From the NCBI GenBank assembly GCA_900757695.1, contig CAAEOU010000231.1, positions 1 through 9,427 of the forward strand: 9,427 bases of DNA, read 5' to 3'. The translations under genes were made by a program, and so were the position numbers. Positions 1-5,713 of this stretch are shown one piece after another (within the stretch, counting starts at the first letter, position 1; each line of letters begins with the position of its first letter). Below the pieces are notes generated by a model that worked only from the letters and a program-made list of their open reading frames with translations, had not been told where the DNA came from and did not search any database. Source of the stretch: an uncultured Oscillospiraceae bacterium (GTDB lineage Bacteria > Bacillota_A > Clostridia > Oscillospirales > Oscillospiraceae).

Positions 1-959
1 CCAATACCTGCCACCACACGGGTGGTGCAGATGGAGCCGGGGCCAATGCCAACCTTTACGCAGTCGGCGCCCGCCTCGATGAGGGCCTTGGTGCCATCAT
101 AGGTGGCAACGTTGCCGGCAATCAGTTGGGCATTGGGGAACTGCTTCTTGATGTTCCGGACACACTCCAGAATGTTCTTGGAATGACCGTGGGCGCTGTC
201 CAGTGCCAGCACATCGGCACCGGCCTCCAGCAGGCCGCCGGCACGCTGTACTACGTCTGCGGTAACGCCAATGGCTGCGCCGCAGAGCAGCCGACCAGAC
301 TCGTCACGGGCGGAGTTGGGATACTTGTCGGCCTTTTCGATATCCTTAATGGTGATGAGGCCCTTGAGGTGGAAGTCCGCATCCACAATGGGAAGCTTCT
401 CGATCTTGTTCTTCCGCAGGATCTCCTTTGCTTCCTCCAGCGTAATGCCCTCAGGAGCAGTCACCAGATTCTCATGGGTCATGACCTCGGAGATGGGACG
501 GCTGAGATCCGTTTCAAACTTCATATCCCGGTTGGTGATGATGCCAACCAGCTTCCGATCCTCCACACAGATGGGAACACCAGAGATCTTGTACTTGCCC
601 ATCAGGTTGTCCGCATCCTGAAGGGTATTGTCGGGAGCCAGATAGAAGGGGTTGGTGATAACGCCGTTTTCAGAGCGCTTTACCATGTCCACCTGCTCGA
701 TCTGCTGTTCAATGGTCATGTTCTTGTGGATGATACCGATACCGCCCTCTCTGGCCATGGCAATGGCCATCTTATACTCGGTAACGGTGTCCATAGCAGA
801 AGAAAGCAGCGGGATGTTCAGGTGGATTTTCTTTGTGAGCTGGGTGCCCAAAGAGATCTGACGGGGCACTACTTCGCTGGCTGCGGGGATCAGCAGCACA
901 TCGTCAAAGGTCAGCCCCTCTTTGTAGAACTTCTGCGCCGGATTGTCATTTACCATCAT
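1..959 (-). CDS. guaB: IMP dehydrogenase, N-terminal part (runs off the left edge)
   Basis: Cytosolic enzyme oxidising IMP to XMP with NAD+, the first committed step of GMP synthesis. About 319 residues are present; full-length bacterial enzymes are near 490, so the last third of the barrel, including the active-site flap, lies outside. The N-terminus carries the family signature [10 protein letters not shown] (residues 16-25) and [10 protein letters not shown] (51-60). Two CBS-type segments follow at about 100-150 and 160-210. The barrel then resumes with ALDSAHGHS (252-260), and the catalytic loop [11 protein letters not shown] sits at the window edge with Cys311 as the nucleophile. Two adjacent ATGs (959 and 956) can both be the start; AGGAG lies about 8 bases upstream of the first. 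The gene has its own promoter (1006-1034) and a leader of about 40 nt. No frameshift is seen. Identification is very secure. Confidence 0.97.
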   Translation of the reverse strand, partial: MMVNDNPAQKFYKEGLTFDDVLLIPAASEVVPRQISLGTQLTKKIHLNIPLLSSAMDTVTEYKMAIAMAREGGIGIIHKNMTIEQQIEQVDMVKRSENGVITNPFYLAPDNTLQDADNLMGKYKISGVPICVEDRKLVGIITNRDMKFETDLSRPISEVMTHENLVTAPEGITLEEAKEILRKNKIEKLPIVDADFHLKGLITIKDIEKADKYPNSARDESGRLLCGAAIGVTADVVQRAGGLLEAGADVLALDSAHGHSKNILECVRNIKKQFPNAQLIAGNVATYDGTKALIEAGADCVKVGIGPGSICTTRVVAGI

Positions 960-1005
960 GCAAACCTCTCCTTTGTGTTTCCGTTAGTGTGGAATATTTC
1001 TGTAT

Positions 1006-1034
1006 ATTCTACTCATTTTGTTCCGCTTCGTCAA
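1006..1034 (-). promoter_or_regulatory. Sigma-A-type promoter of guaB
   Basis: Reading leftwards, TTGACG (1034-1029) and TAGAAT (1011-1006) are separated by exactly 17 bases. The predicted transcription start is near 999, giving a leader of about 40 nt that ends in the guaB ribosome binding site. The -35 box lies only 10 bases beyond the thioesterase stop codon, so guaB can be transcribed independently of the upstream gene. No terminator is visible between the two genes, so read-through is also possible. Confidence 0.7.
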
Positions 1035-1043
1035 CACCATATC

Positions 1044-1781
1044 TCAGATATAGGGCTGAAATTGTAGGGTTGCCTCAAAGCGGCGTTTTCCATCGTCACT
1101 GCATCCGTCAATATAACAACGATCCGCCTCCAAAAGCCGTGAGATCTCCATACACTCTCCGGCCTTACACTCCTGCGAATAGTTCAGCTGAAGCTGGGAC
1201 ACGAACTTTCCTTCCATTTCCTGCGCACTGAGTGCGTCCATCAGCACATCGGCATACTTGGTATTGTTCATATGTCCGTTGACGTCCAGATCGGAATAGC
1301 GAACCGTCCGGTCGTAGACATGCTTTTTCTCCTTGGGACTGCGAATCAGCCGCAGCTGGTGCTGCTTGACCTGCTCCGGCGGCTTTGACACTGCAATATT
1401 CTCAATGGCGCTGGGCCGGAGCATCTTTCGATTCTCGATATCTGCCACCACCCATGCGGCCACAGCCTCGCCCACCGGTTCATCCCCCACAAGGAGATCG
1501 TAGTCCCGATAGACGATCAGGCTTTCGGCCCCCCGGTGCCATGTTTTAATGGTCAGCATTTCACCGGCATGAATGGGCCGATTCACCTGATACCAGACCC
1601 GTGCAAGAATCCAGCAGGCGTGGTAATGCTCCACCAGATAGTCCCGATCCATGTGGAGCAGGGCTGCATGATCCGTCCCCATCTCCTGAAACAGCTGAAG
1701 CATGGAAGAAGGGCGAATATTGTCATAGAGATCCACCGCAGAGGTTCCGATCTCAAAGGTTTTGGTATAAATCTCATTCAT
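1044..1781 (-). CDS. Acyl-ACP thioesterase (FatA/FatB-like, double hotdog)
   Basis: Predicted to hydrolyse acyl-ACP and release free fatty acid in the cytosol. The 245-aa protein has the usual size for bacterial members. An N-terminal hotdog half (about 1-130, with CWILARVWYQVNR and a polar RPSAIEN end) is followed by a second half containing VRYSDLDVNGHMNN (about 160-173). That motif supplies the Asp166-Asn168-His170 cluster of plant FatA/FatB enzymes. Further on, SQEC provides Glu204-Cys205 at the position of the Glu-Cys pair known from FatB. I chose ATG at 1781 over a TTG at 1787, because the ribosome binding site at 1790-1796 is 8 bases from the ATG but only 2 from the TTG. A strong promoter (1898-1926) drives it with a leader of about 110 nt. 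Acyl chain length cannot be deduced. The family is secure; the physiological role in bacteria (releasing fatty acids for export, signalling or recycling) is open. Confidence 0.93.
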   Translation of the reverse strand: MNEIYTKTFEIGTSAVDLYDNIRPSSMLQLFQEMGTDHAALLHMDRDYLVEHYHACWILARVWYQVNRPIHAGEMLTIKTWHRGAESLIVYRDYDLLVGDEPVGEAVAAWVVADIENRKMLRPSAIENIAVSKPPEQVKQHQLRLIRSPKEKKHVYDRTVRYSDLDVNGHMNNTKYADVLMDALSAQEMEGKFVSQLQLNYSQECKAGECMEISRLLEADRCYIDGCSDDGKRRFEATLQFQPYI

Positions 1782-1789
1782 TATCAATA

Positions 1790-1796
1790 CCTCTTT
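1790..1796 (-). promoter_or_regulatory. Ribosome binding site that decides the thioesterase start
   Basis: Reads AAAGAGG leftwards, followed by 8 bases and then ATG at 1781-1779. A TTG at 1787-1785 would be only 2 bases away, too close to be used, so the protein most likely begins MNEIYTK. Confidence 0.7.
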
Positions 1797-1897
1797 GAAA
1801 TATAGACTGGTATTTTCCGCTGATTTCCTGTATACTTATCTCCATAAGCGGGCATACGGCCCAGCATCTCCTGCTAATAACGCAATTTCCTTTTCTT

Positions 1898-1926
1898 ATT
1901 ATACACATTTCAAGTTCATTAATCAA
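1898..1926 (-). promoter_or_regulatory. Sigma-A-type promoter of the acyl-ACP thioesterase
   Basis: TTGATT (1926-1921), a 17-base spacer, and a perfect TATAAT (1903-1898). Transcription should start near 1891, leaving an untranslated leader of about 110 nt. That leader contains two short possible hairpins, AGCA/TGCT and GGGC/GCCC, both too weak to name. The promoter lies in the divergent 187-bp gap between this gene and the DUF6062 gene. Confidence 0.7.
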
Positions 1927-1952
1927 GGCACGGCGTCAACTCTGCCGCAGCC

Positions 1953-1959
1953 GGAAAGG
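1953..1959 (+). promoter_or_regulatory. Ribosome binding site of the DUF6062 gene
   Basis: GGAAAGG followed by 9 bases and ATG at 1969. It supports the short start over the longer in-frame reading from 1795. Confidence 0.55.
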
Positions 1960-1968
1960 CGGTTTTCC

Positions 1969-2685
1969 ATGGCTGAACAGCTTTATACCATCCCCATTAA
2001 CGAGGCCTTTGACGAAAAGCAGGGCTGTCCGCTGTGTCGTCTCCGGCAAAAGCTGGAAAACCAGAGCCTCAGCTATATCATGGGTGCGGCCATGATGGAG
2101 CCGGATATTCGTATCGTCACCAATCAGCTGGGCTTCTGTCGGGAGCACTTCCACAAAATGCTGGGCATGGGAAACCGTTTGAGTCTTGCTCTGATGCTGG
2201 ACAGCCATCTGCAATATGTGGCCCAGCAGCTGCCGGAGGCAGAGGAAAAAAAGCCCGGCCGCCTTGGCAAGCTGAAAAAATATGACGGCGAATCCCCTGC
2301 CCCCCAGATGCTGGGGCAGGCAAAGAGCTGTTATGTCTGCCGCCGTGCAGCGGAATTTGAGCAGAAGTACATCTCCAACGTGGTCTACATCTGGAAGAAA
2401 GACCCTGCATTTCAGGAAAAGCTCCGTGCCCAGCCCTATTTTTGTCTGGAGCACGCCGCTCTGCTTCTGGCCCAGGGCCAGAAGGATCTCAGCGAAACCG
2501 GCTATCTGACCTTCTCCCGGGATATTCTGGAGCTGTGCCGAAATAAGCTGAAAGATCTTAGTGCCCATGTCACAGAGTTCTGCCGGAGCTTTGACCACGA
2601 AAATGCTGGCAAGCCCCTGAGCCCGGAAGCCCGCAGCGCCGTTGAGGACGCCGTTGCATTTCTCTCCGGCGATTTTCAGCGGTAA
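1969..2685 (+). CDS. DUF6062-family Cys/His protein, function unknown
   Basis: A 238-aa cytosolic protein with no signal peptide or membrane segment. It has two matching Cys/His half-sites: Cys20-x2-Cys23 with Cys57-x2-His60 (FCREH), and Cys121-x2-Cys124 with Cys159-x2-His162 (FCLEH). Each half would suit one bound zinc, suggesting an internally duplicated metal-binding fold; this is inference. The opening LYTIPINEAFD and the CPLC/CREH pattern match my recollection of the uncharacterised Clostridial family DUF6062. A Lys-rich linker (about 93-105) separates the halves. The start at 1969 is preferred: GGAAAGG at 1953-1959 is 9 bases upstream, and the MAEQLYTIPI start fits the family. An upstream in-frame ATG at 1795 adds 58 residues of non-conserved-looking sequence encoded across the promoter region. 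It is the only plus-strand gene. It is divergent from the thioesterase and ends at a strong terminator. No clear plus-strand promoter could be assigned. Confidence 0.85.
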   Translation: MAEQLYTIPINEAFDEKQGCPLCRLRQKLENQSLSYIMGAAMMEPDIRIVTNQLGFCREHFHKMLGMGNRLSLALMLDSHLQYVAQQLPEAEEKKPGRLGKLKKYDGESPAPQMLGQAKSCYVCRRAAEFEQKYISNVVYIWKKDPAFQEKLRAQPYFCLEHAALLLAQGQKDLSETGYLTFSRDILELCRNKLKDLSAHVTEFCRSFDHENAGKPLSPEARSAVEDAVAFLSGDFQR

Positions 2686-2702
2686 CCCTTCCAAGCAGCA
2701 GC

Positions 2703-2749
2703 AAACCCGCTGCCCCGTTCCCTGCTGGGGATCGAGGCGGCGGGTTTTT
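2703..2749. terminator. Intrinsic terminator between convergent DUF6062 gene and spo0A
   Basis: A 12-bp stem pairs 2703-2714 (AAACCCGCTGCC) with 2736-2747, with one G-U pair and about 21 bases of apical loop that can itself fold (CCCC with GGGG). Five T residues (2745-2749) make it a good terminator for the plus-strand gene, which stops 17 bases earlier. On the minus strand the tail is only TTT followed by GC-containing sequence, so termination of spo0A there is plausible but weaker. Confidence 0.8.
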
Positions 2750-2756
2750 ATGATTC

Positions 2757-3536
2757 TTACATACTGAGAAGGCCACTGTTTTTCAGCTGAAGCTGCAGCT
2801 TGTCTGCAATCAGTGCAATGAACTCGGAATTGGTCGGCTTCCCCTTGGCAGTCGATACGGTGTAGCCAAAGTATTTTTGCAGGGTGTCAAGATCCCCCCG
2901 ATCCCACGCCACCTCAATGGCATGGCGAATGGCCCGTTCCACCCGTGACGGCGTTGTTCCAAACGCCTTTGCCACCTGAGGATAAAGGACCTTTGTAATG
3001 GCATTAATTACGTCCATATCCTCCACCGCAACAATGATCGCATAGCGAAGGTACTGATAGCCCTTGATGTGCGCCGGTACGCCGATTTCATGGATCACAT
3101 TGGTCACCATGGTCTCAATGGCATTTTCCCGCTGAATGGTGGAAATATTCCGGGCAGAAGGCGCTGTATGCCGGAGCATCTCCAGATTCCGCACCACCGC
3201 CTCCATGGCGCAGGGCTTCATCATAAAGTAGCTGACGCCCAGCTCTGCCATCTGTCCCATCAAATAATCACTGGCAAAGGTGCTTACCACCATAACAGCC
3301 GGTGAGAGACGCTTTGCCGCAAAGCTGCGCAGAACTCCAAGGCCATCCATCCCCGTGAGCATGGGGTCCATCACAAGGATGTCCGCCTTGGTGGATTCCA
3401 GCAGCCGCAGTACCTCTTCTCCATTGGCAGATACACCGGCTACCGAAAACGTCCCCGTCTGCTCCAGCGCTTCCTGAAGCGCCGAGGCAAATGCCTCGCT
3501 GCTGTCCGCAATGACAACACTCAATACTGTTTCCAT
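2757..3536 (-). CDS. spo0A: Spo0A, sporulation response regulator with an atypical receiver
   Basis: Master transcription factor that, when phosphorylated, binds 0A boxes and controls entry into sporulation. The 259-aa protein has a receiver domain (about 1-122), a linker, and a well conserved C-terminal DNA-binding domain from about 145. The latter includes [13 protein letters not shown] (148-160), ITKVLYP (180-186), [18 protein letters not shown] (194-211) and [15 protein letters not shown] (233-247). In the receiver, the phosphoacceptor Asp57, Ser85 (switch position) and Lys107 are present. Only one acidic residue, Asp11, stands where the family normally has two (Ser12 follows). The usual Met-Pro after the phosphoacceptor is replaced (MDPMLTG), and KPF is KPC. 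GGAGG lies 8 bases before ATG. Two candidate promoters and 0A-box-like sites lie upstream. The neighbour in the same direction is an NlpC/P60 gene, not the spoIVB usual in spore formers. A functional Spo0A is most likely; a divergent paralog is possible. Confidence 0.95.
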   Translation of the reverse strand: METVLSVVIADSSEAFASALQEALEQTGTFSVAGVSANGEEVLRLLESTKADILVMDPMLTGMDGLGVLRSFAAKRLSPAVMVVSTFASDYLMGQMAELGVSYFMMKPCAMEAVVRNLEMLRHTAPSARNISTIQRENAIETMVTNVIHEIGVPAHIKGYQYLRYAIIVAVEDMDVINAITKVLYPQVAKAFGTTPSRVERAIRHAIEVAWDRGDLDTLQKYFGYTVSTAKGKPTNSEFIALIADKLQLQLKNSGLLSM

Positions 3537-3583
3537 AAATTAATCCTCCCCAACTGCCCCTTTCCCGGCAGCCTTTGTTATTT

Positions 3584-3595
3584 CGTAAGCTTACG
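3584..3595. repeat. 12-bp perfect palindrome near the spo0A start site
   Basis: CGTAAGCTTACG is self-complementary over its whole length. It lies 5 bases beyond the -10 box of the proximal spo0A promoter, so it would cover the transcription start (about 3594). It could be an operator for an unknown dimeric repressor; no known operator consensus was recognised. Confidence 0.5.
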
Positions 3596-3600
3596 TCAAT

Positions 3601-3629
3601 AATTTACCATAAATAGCCATTCAATTCAA
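3601..3629 (-). promoter_or_regulatory. Proximal candidate promoter of spo0A
   Basis: TTGAAT (3629-3624), a 17-base spacer ending in TGG, which gives an extended -10, then TAAATT (3606-3601). Transcription would start near 3594, about 58 bases before the spo0A ATG. Confidence 0.5.
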
Positions 3630-3659
3630 TCTTTTTCCTGCATTTTTCTTCCAATTACT

Positions 3660-3688
3660 TTTTTACCATATTCGACAGCATTCGTCAA
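3660..3688 (-). promoter_or_regulatory. Distal candidate promoter of spo0A, overlapped by 0A boxes
   Basis: TTGACG (3688-3683), a 17-base spacer ending in TGG, then TAAAAA (3665-3660). The -35 box and the spacer are overlapped by two 0A-box-like heptamers, suggesting direct control by Spo0A at this promoter. Confidence 0.45.
3671..3687 (-). promoter_or_regulatory. spo0A: Tandem 0A-box-like sites (Spo0A binding)
   Basis: Reading leftwards: TGACGAA (3687-3681), three bases, then TGTCGAA (3677-3671). TGTCGAA is the exact published 0A-box heptamer. TGACGAA differs by one base. Their 10-bp repeat puts both on one DNA face, an arrangement I recall from the Bacillus subtilis abrB promoter. The location upstream of spo0A suggests autoregulation. 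This is inferred from sequence. Confidence 0.6.
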
Positions 3689-3723
3689 GAGGGCTTCCGC
3701 AAAAATTAACACACCGGTTGCAA

Positions 3724-3765
3724 AAGCGGCTGCATTGCAGCGTGTATGAGCGCTTTCCGCCGCTT
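3724..3765. other. Imperfect inverted repeat, possible RNA hairpin
   Basis: AAGCGGC (3724-3730) pairs with GCCGCTT (3759-3765) across 28 bases. The interior has a further AGCG/CGCT pairing and a GCTGCA/TGCAGC pairing that compete with each other. On the minus strand the right-hand end is followed by four T residues, so it could act as a back-up terminator behind the one at 3807-3843. No RNA family was recognised. Confidence 0.3.
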
Positions 3766-3806
3766 GCTCCCGTTGAGCGTTTCTCTTTTGTTTCGGTTAT
3801 TTATGC

Positions 3807-3843
3807 AAAAACTGTGTGAATGGATTTCCACTCACACAGTTTT
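3807..3843 (-). terminator. Intrinsic terminator of the NlpC/P60 operon
   Basis: A 12-bp perfect stem pairs 3808-3819 with 3832-3843 (AAAACTGTGTGA and its complement). On the minus strand it is extended by a G-U pair and four more pairs (TGGA/TCCA), followed by five T residues. It begins 31 bases beyond the NlpC/P60 stop codon. The extra G-U pair exists only in minus-strand RNA, which supports this orientation. Confidence 0.9.
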
Positions 3844-3874
3844 CATTTGCCTTGATTAAAACAGCTTATGCCGA

Positions 3875-5314
3875 TCAGGCAATGCGTCTTGCGCCGTAAT
3901 AGCGGCTGGAATAGTAGCTCTCGCTGAGGCTGGAGATCTTTACACCGCCGTTTGCCGCATGGATGAACTCACCGCCGCCAATGTAAATACCAACATGGGT
4001 AATACCCGATGCGGAATATGTATTAGCGAAGAACACCAGATCACCGGCCTGCAGGCTGTCATAGGAGACATAGGAGCCGTTGGAATACTGGGCATCTGCG
4101 GTACGGTTGATGCTATAGCCGCACTGACGGAACACATACTGGGTAAAGCCGGAGCAGTCAAACCCGGAAGGCGAGGTGCCGCCCCAGACATAGGGAACGC
4201 CCATATACTGCTCCGCAACACTCACAATGGAGCTGCTGGAACCGGAGTCATAAGAGGGCTCCTCGTAAGCGGGCTCCTCATAGGCAGGCTCCTCATAAGC
4301 AGGCTCTTCATAGGTGTCTTCCTGTGCAGGCTCTTCATAAGTGGGCTCCTCATAAGCAGGCGCATCATTGGAAGACCCTGTGTCAGTGCTTGTCTGCTCT
4401 GTAGCGGCAGGTGCAGACGGTGTCTGCTGTGCTGCCTTTGCAGCAGCTTCTGCTGCAGCAGTCTCTGCCTCCTGACGGGCAACAATGGCATTAAAGGATT
4501 CTACGCTGGTGCTGCCATCGCTTTCATTGTTGGTGGCAGAAACCAGTGAAGACAGAACATAGCCTACGGTATCGCCGTACTGAATCTTATACCAGTCGCC
4601 GTCCTGCTCCAGCAGGGTGCACAGGCTTCCTTCATACAGCACATCTGTCTTTGTTGCAGCGGAATCAGGCTCGCTTCTCAGGTTGGCAGCGGCGCACTGG
4701 ATCACAGCGTAGTTGTAGATCTTCTCAGCAGGAATCTCTGCGGTGGGATCCACCAAGTCGCTGCGTACATAACCTGTAGAGCCATCGACATCTACCTGAT
4801 ACCAGCCATCCATGACGCCAGTGATGGAAACGACCTCCTCACCGTCCACGGAACTGATGGGATCGCTGTCGGTATCCGCCGAAGCACGGATATTTGCAGC
4901 AGAGCAGGTAACAAGTCCATAGCCCAGATCCGCTTCCGCCTCCGCAGCCACGGTCATATAATCGCAGCTGATAAAGCCGGTAACGCCGTTGGCGCTGACT
5001 CGATACCAATCTCCTTCCTGAGACAGGATCACCACCTGCTGGCCCTGATCCAGAACCGTCATCACCGCTGCATCTGTGTTGGGATTCTCCCGAACATTGA
5101 CGCCCAGCGCCTCTACCGTTCCCACGCCAAGGGCAGTGCCGGTCACAGTATTGCCAACCTCAACAGGAACTTCCTGCTGGTTTACAACAGATGCGGCGGA
5201 ATCAGCCTCATGGATGGAATCGGTATCGGTTGCCATGGCGGCGGAACCTAATGCAAGAGATGCTGCCAATACAAACGACAGCATCTTTGCAGATCGATAA
5301 AGCTTGACATTCAT
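3875..5314 (-). CDS. Secreted peptidoglycan hydrolase: three SH3b domains, repeat linker, NlpC/P60 domain
   Basis: Predicted extracellular cysteine endopeptidase that cuts peptide stems of peptidoglycan, probably in growth, cell separation or remodelling. The 479-aa protein starts with a signal peptide: basic N-region (KLYRSAK), hydrophobic core to about residue 26, likely cleavage after AMA (28). Three bacterial SH3 domains follow at about 67-122, 134-188 and 203-258, each with the N(V/I/L)R and GDW(Y) or DGWY signatures and a GF/GYV end; these usually hold the enzyme to the wall. A low-complexity linker (262-362) contains an Ala-rich part, possibly helical, and six YEEP repeats. The NlpC/P60 domain fills 363-479 with catalytic Cys387 (FDCSGF), His440 (THVGIY) and the third polar residue His452 (FIHA). 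GGAGG lies 9 bases before the ATG. The gene is 40 bases downstream of the 99-aa gene, with no promoter seen between them, and ends at a strong terminator. The exact bond cut is unknown. Confidence 0.95.
   Translation of the reverse strand: MNVKLYRSAKMLSFVLAASLALGSAAMATDTDSIHEADSAASVVNQQEVPVEVGNTVTGTALGVGTVEALGVNVRENPNTDAAVMTVLDQGQQVVILSQEGDWYRVSANGVTGFISCDYMTVAAEAEADLGYGLVTCSAANIRASADTDSDPISSVDGEEVVSITGVMDGWYQVDVDGSTGYVRSDLVDPTAEIPAEKIYNYAVIQCAAANLRSEPDSAATKTDVLYEGSLCTLLEQDGDWYKIQYGDTVGYVLSSLVSATNNESDGSTSVESFNAIVARQEAETAAAEAAAKAAQQTPSAPAATEQTSTDTGSSNDAPAYEEPTYEEPAQEDTYEEPAYEEPAYEEPAYEEPSYDSGSSSSIVSVAEQYMGVPYVWGGTSPSGFDCSGFTQYVFRQCGYSINRTADAQYSNGSYVSYDSLQAGDLVFFANTYSASGITHVGIYIGGGEFIHAANGGVKISSLSESYYSSRYYGARRIA
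4247..4357 (-). repeat. In-frame 15-bp repeats coding (A/T)YEEP
   Basis: Residues 320-356 of the NlpC/P60 protein contain six copies of (Ala/Thr)-Tyr-Glu-Glu-Pro, interrupted once by AQED and ending in SYD. The DNA unit is 15 bp (on the plus strand roughly GGCTCCTCATAAGCA) and near-identical between copies, so slippage can change the copy number without shifting the frame. It forms an acidic, Pro-rich, probably unstructured spacer between the wall-binding and catalytic parts. Confidence 0.85.
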
Positions 5315-5354
5315 GATATGTAACCTCCGTTTGTTGCTCTGTAAGGGAACAAAA

Positions 5355-5654
5355 TTACTTAGAGTTGGCGTTCAGCGCCCGCTCCAGCCATACACTGCCC
5401 ACATCAAGAGCAGAATAAATGCCGTCCTTTTCGGAACGCTTCGTCACTCTGTCACGGGATTTTACACTGGGGTCTGTCAGCTGAAGCTGAACAGAAACCT
5501 TCGATGCAATTTCCTGACCGTCTACGGTTTTGGTTTCCAAAACCTGCATCATCACAATGTAGGGATCCGCCATGGAACCATAGTAGATGATGTTGTCCTT
5601 TCGCATTAAGGGGCGACCCTTATACAGGAGAGTCTTCTTGGATTCTGTAGCCAT
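5355..5654 (-). CDS. Unrecognised 99-aa protein, co-transcribed with the NlpC/P60 gene
   Basis: I do not recognise this gene. The product is a small, basic, apparently cytosolic protein without signal peptide, membrane segment or Cys residues. The N-terminal half (YKGRPLMRKDNIIYYGSMADPYIVMMQV, residues 11-38) looks like beta strands with a tight turn. The middle (EIASKVSVQLQLTD, 48-61) is another strand-like stretch. The C-terminus (79-95) may be helical. The start at 5654 is chosen because AAAGGAG lies 7 bases upstream; an in-frame reading from 5696 would start inside the promoter. A near-consensus promoter lies directly upstream, and the NlpC/P60 gene follows after 40 bases, so both are probably on one mRNA. 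That hints at a role linked to the cell wall, but this is context only. Coding is supported by the ribosome binding site, promoter and operon placement. Confidence 0.85.
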   Translation of the reverse strand: MATESKKTLLYKGRPLMRKDNIIYYGSMADPYIVMMQVLETKTVDGQEIASKVSVQLQLTDPSVKSRDRVTKRSEKDGIYSALDVGSVWLERALNANSK

Positions 5655-5684
5655 ATTGTTTCTCCTTTCAGCGAATGTAACCGA

Positions 5685-5713
5685 ATTGTAACACATTGTA
5701 TCGGATATGTCAA
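5685..5713 (-). promoter_or_regulatory. Strong sigma-A-type promoter of the 99-aa / NlpC/P60 operon
   Basis: A perfect TTGACA (5713-5708), a 17-base spacer ending in TGT, which gives an extended -10, and TACAAT (5690-5685). Transcription should start near 5678, giving a leader of only about 24 nt. It is the closest match to consensus in the window. Confidence 0.85.

Larger units (their letters stand above)
3537..3874. other. 338-bp intergenic region, regulatory; no gene seen
   Basis: Between spo0A and the NlpC/P60 gene. The spo0A-proximal half (about 3580-3720) is AT-rich and holds two candidate promoters, a tandem 0A-box-like pair and a 12-bp palindrome. The distal half holds an imperfect hairpin (3724-3765) and the strong NlpC/P60 terminator (3807-3843). 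No open reading frame with a ribosome binding site was found on either strand. Confidence 0.7.

Noticed and set aside
1027..1033. Single TGACGAA (0A-box with one mismatch) at the guaB -35 region
   Set aside because: It is isolated, has no second heptamer 10 bp away, and is explained by the -35 sequence TTGACG.
126..1067. Long plus-strand open frame (313 codons) opposite guaB
   Set aside because: It is antisense to an unmistakable guaB with intact motifs, has no family signature or good ribosome binding site, and arises from guaB codon bias.
1831..1836. TATACT as a plus-strand -10 box for the DUF6062 gene
   Set aside because: No -35 box lies at 16-18 bases (TGGTAT at 17 is poor), so I left the promoter of that gene unassigned.
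1795..1968. 58-residue N-terminal extension of the DUF6062 protein
   Set aside because: It would be encoded over the thioesterase promoter and leader and lacks a ribosome binding site of its own; the family-like N-terminus begins at 1969.
1936..2694. Minus-strand open frame (252 codons) opposite the DUF6062 gene
   Set aside because: The plus-strand frame has patterned CxxC/CxxH motifs, a ribosome binding site and a terminator; the antisense frame has none and crosses the terminator.
3620..3645. Sigma-H-like promoter for spo0A (AGGAAAA with a GAAT downstream)
   Set aside because: The distance between AGGA and the GAAT candidates is 12 or 17 bases, not the 21 or so of known sigma-H promoters.
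4247..4357. Short regular DNA repeats considered as a CRISPR or non-coding array
   Set aside because: The 15-bp period has no spacers, is in phase with the codons, and lies inside an intact protein gene.
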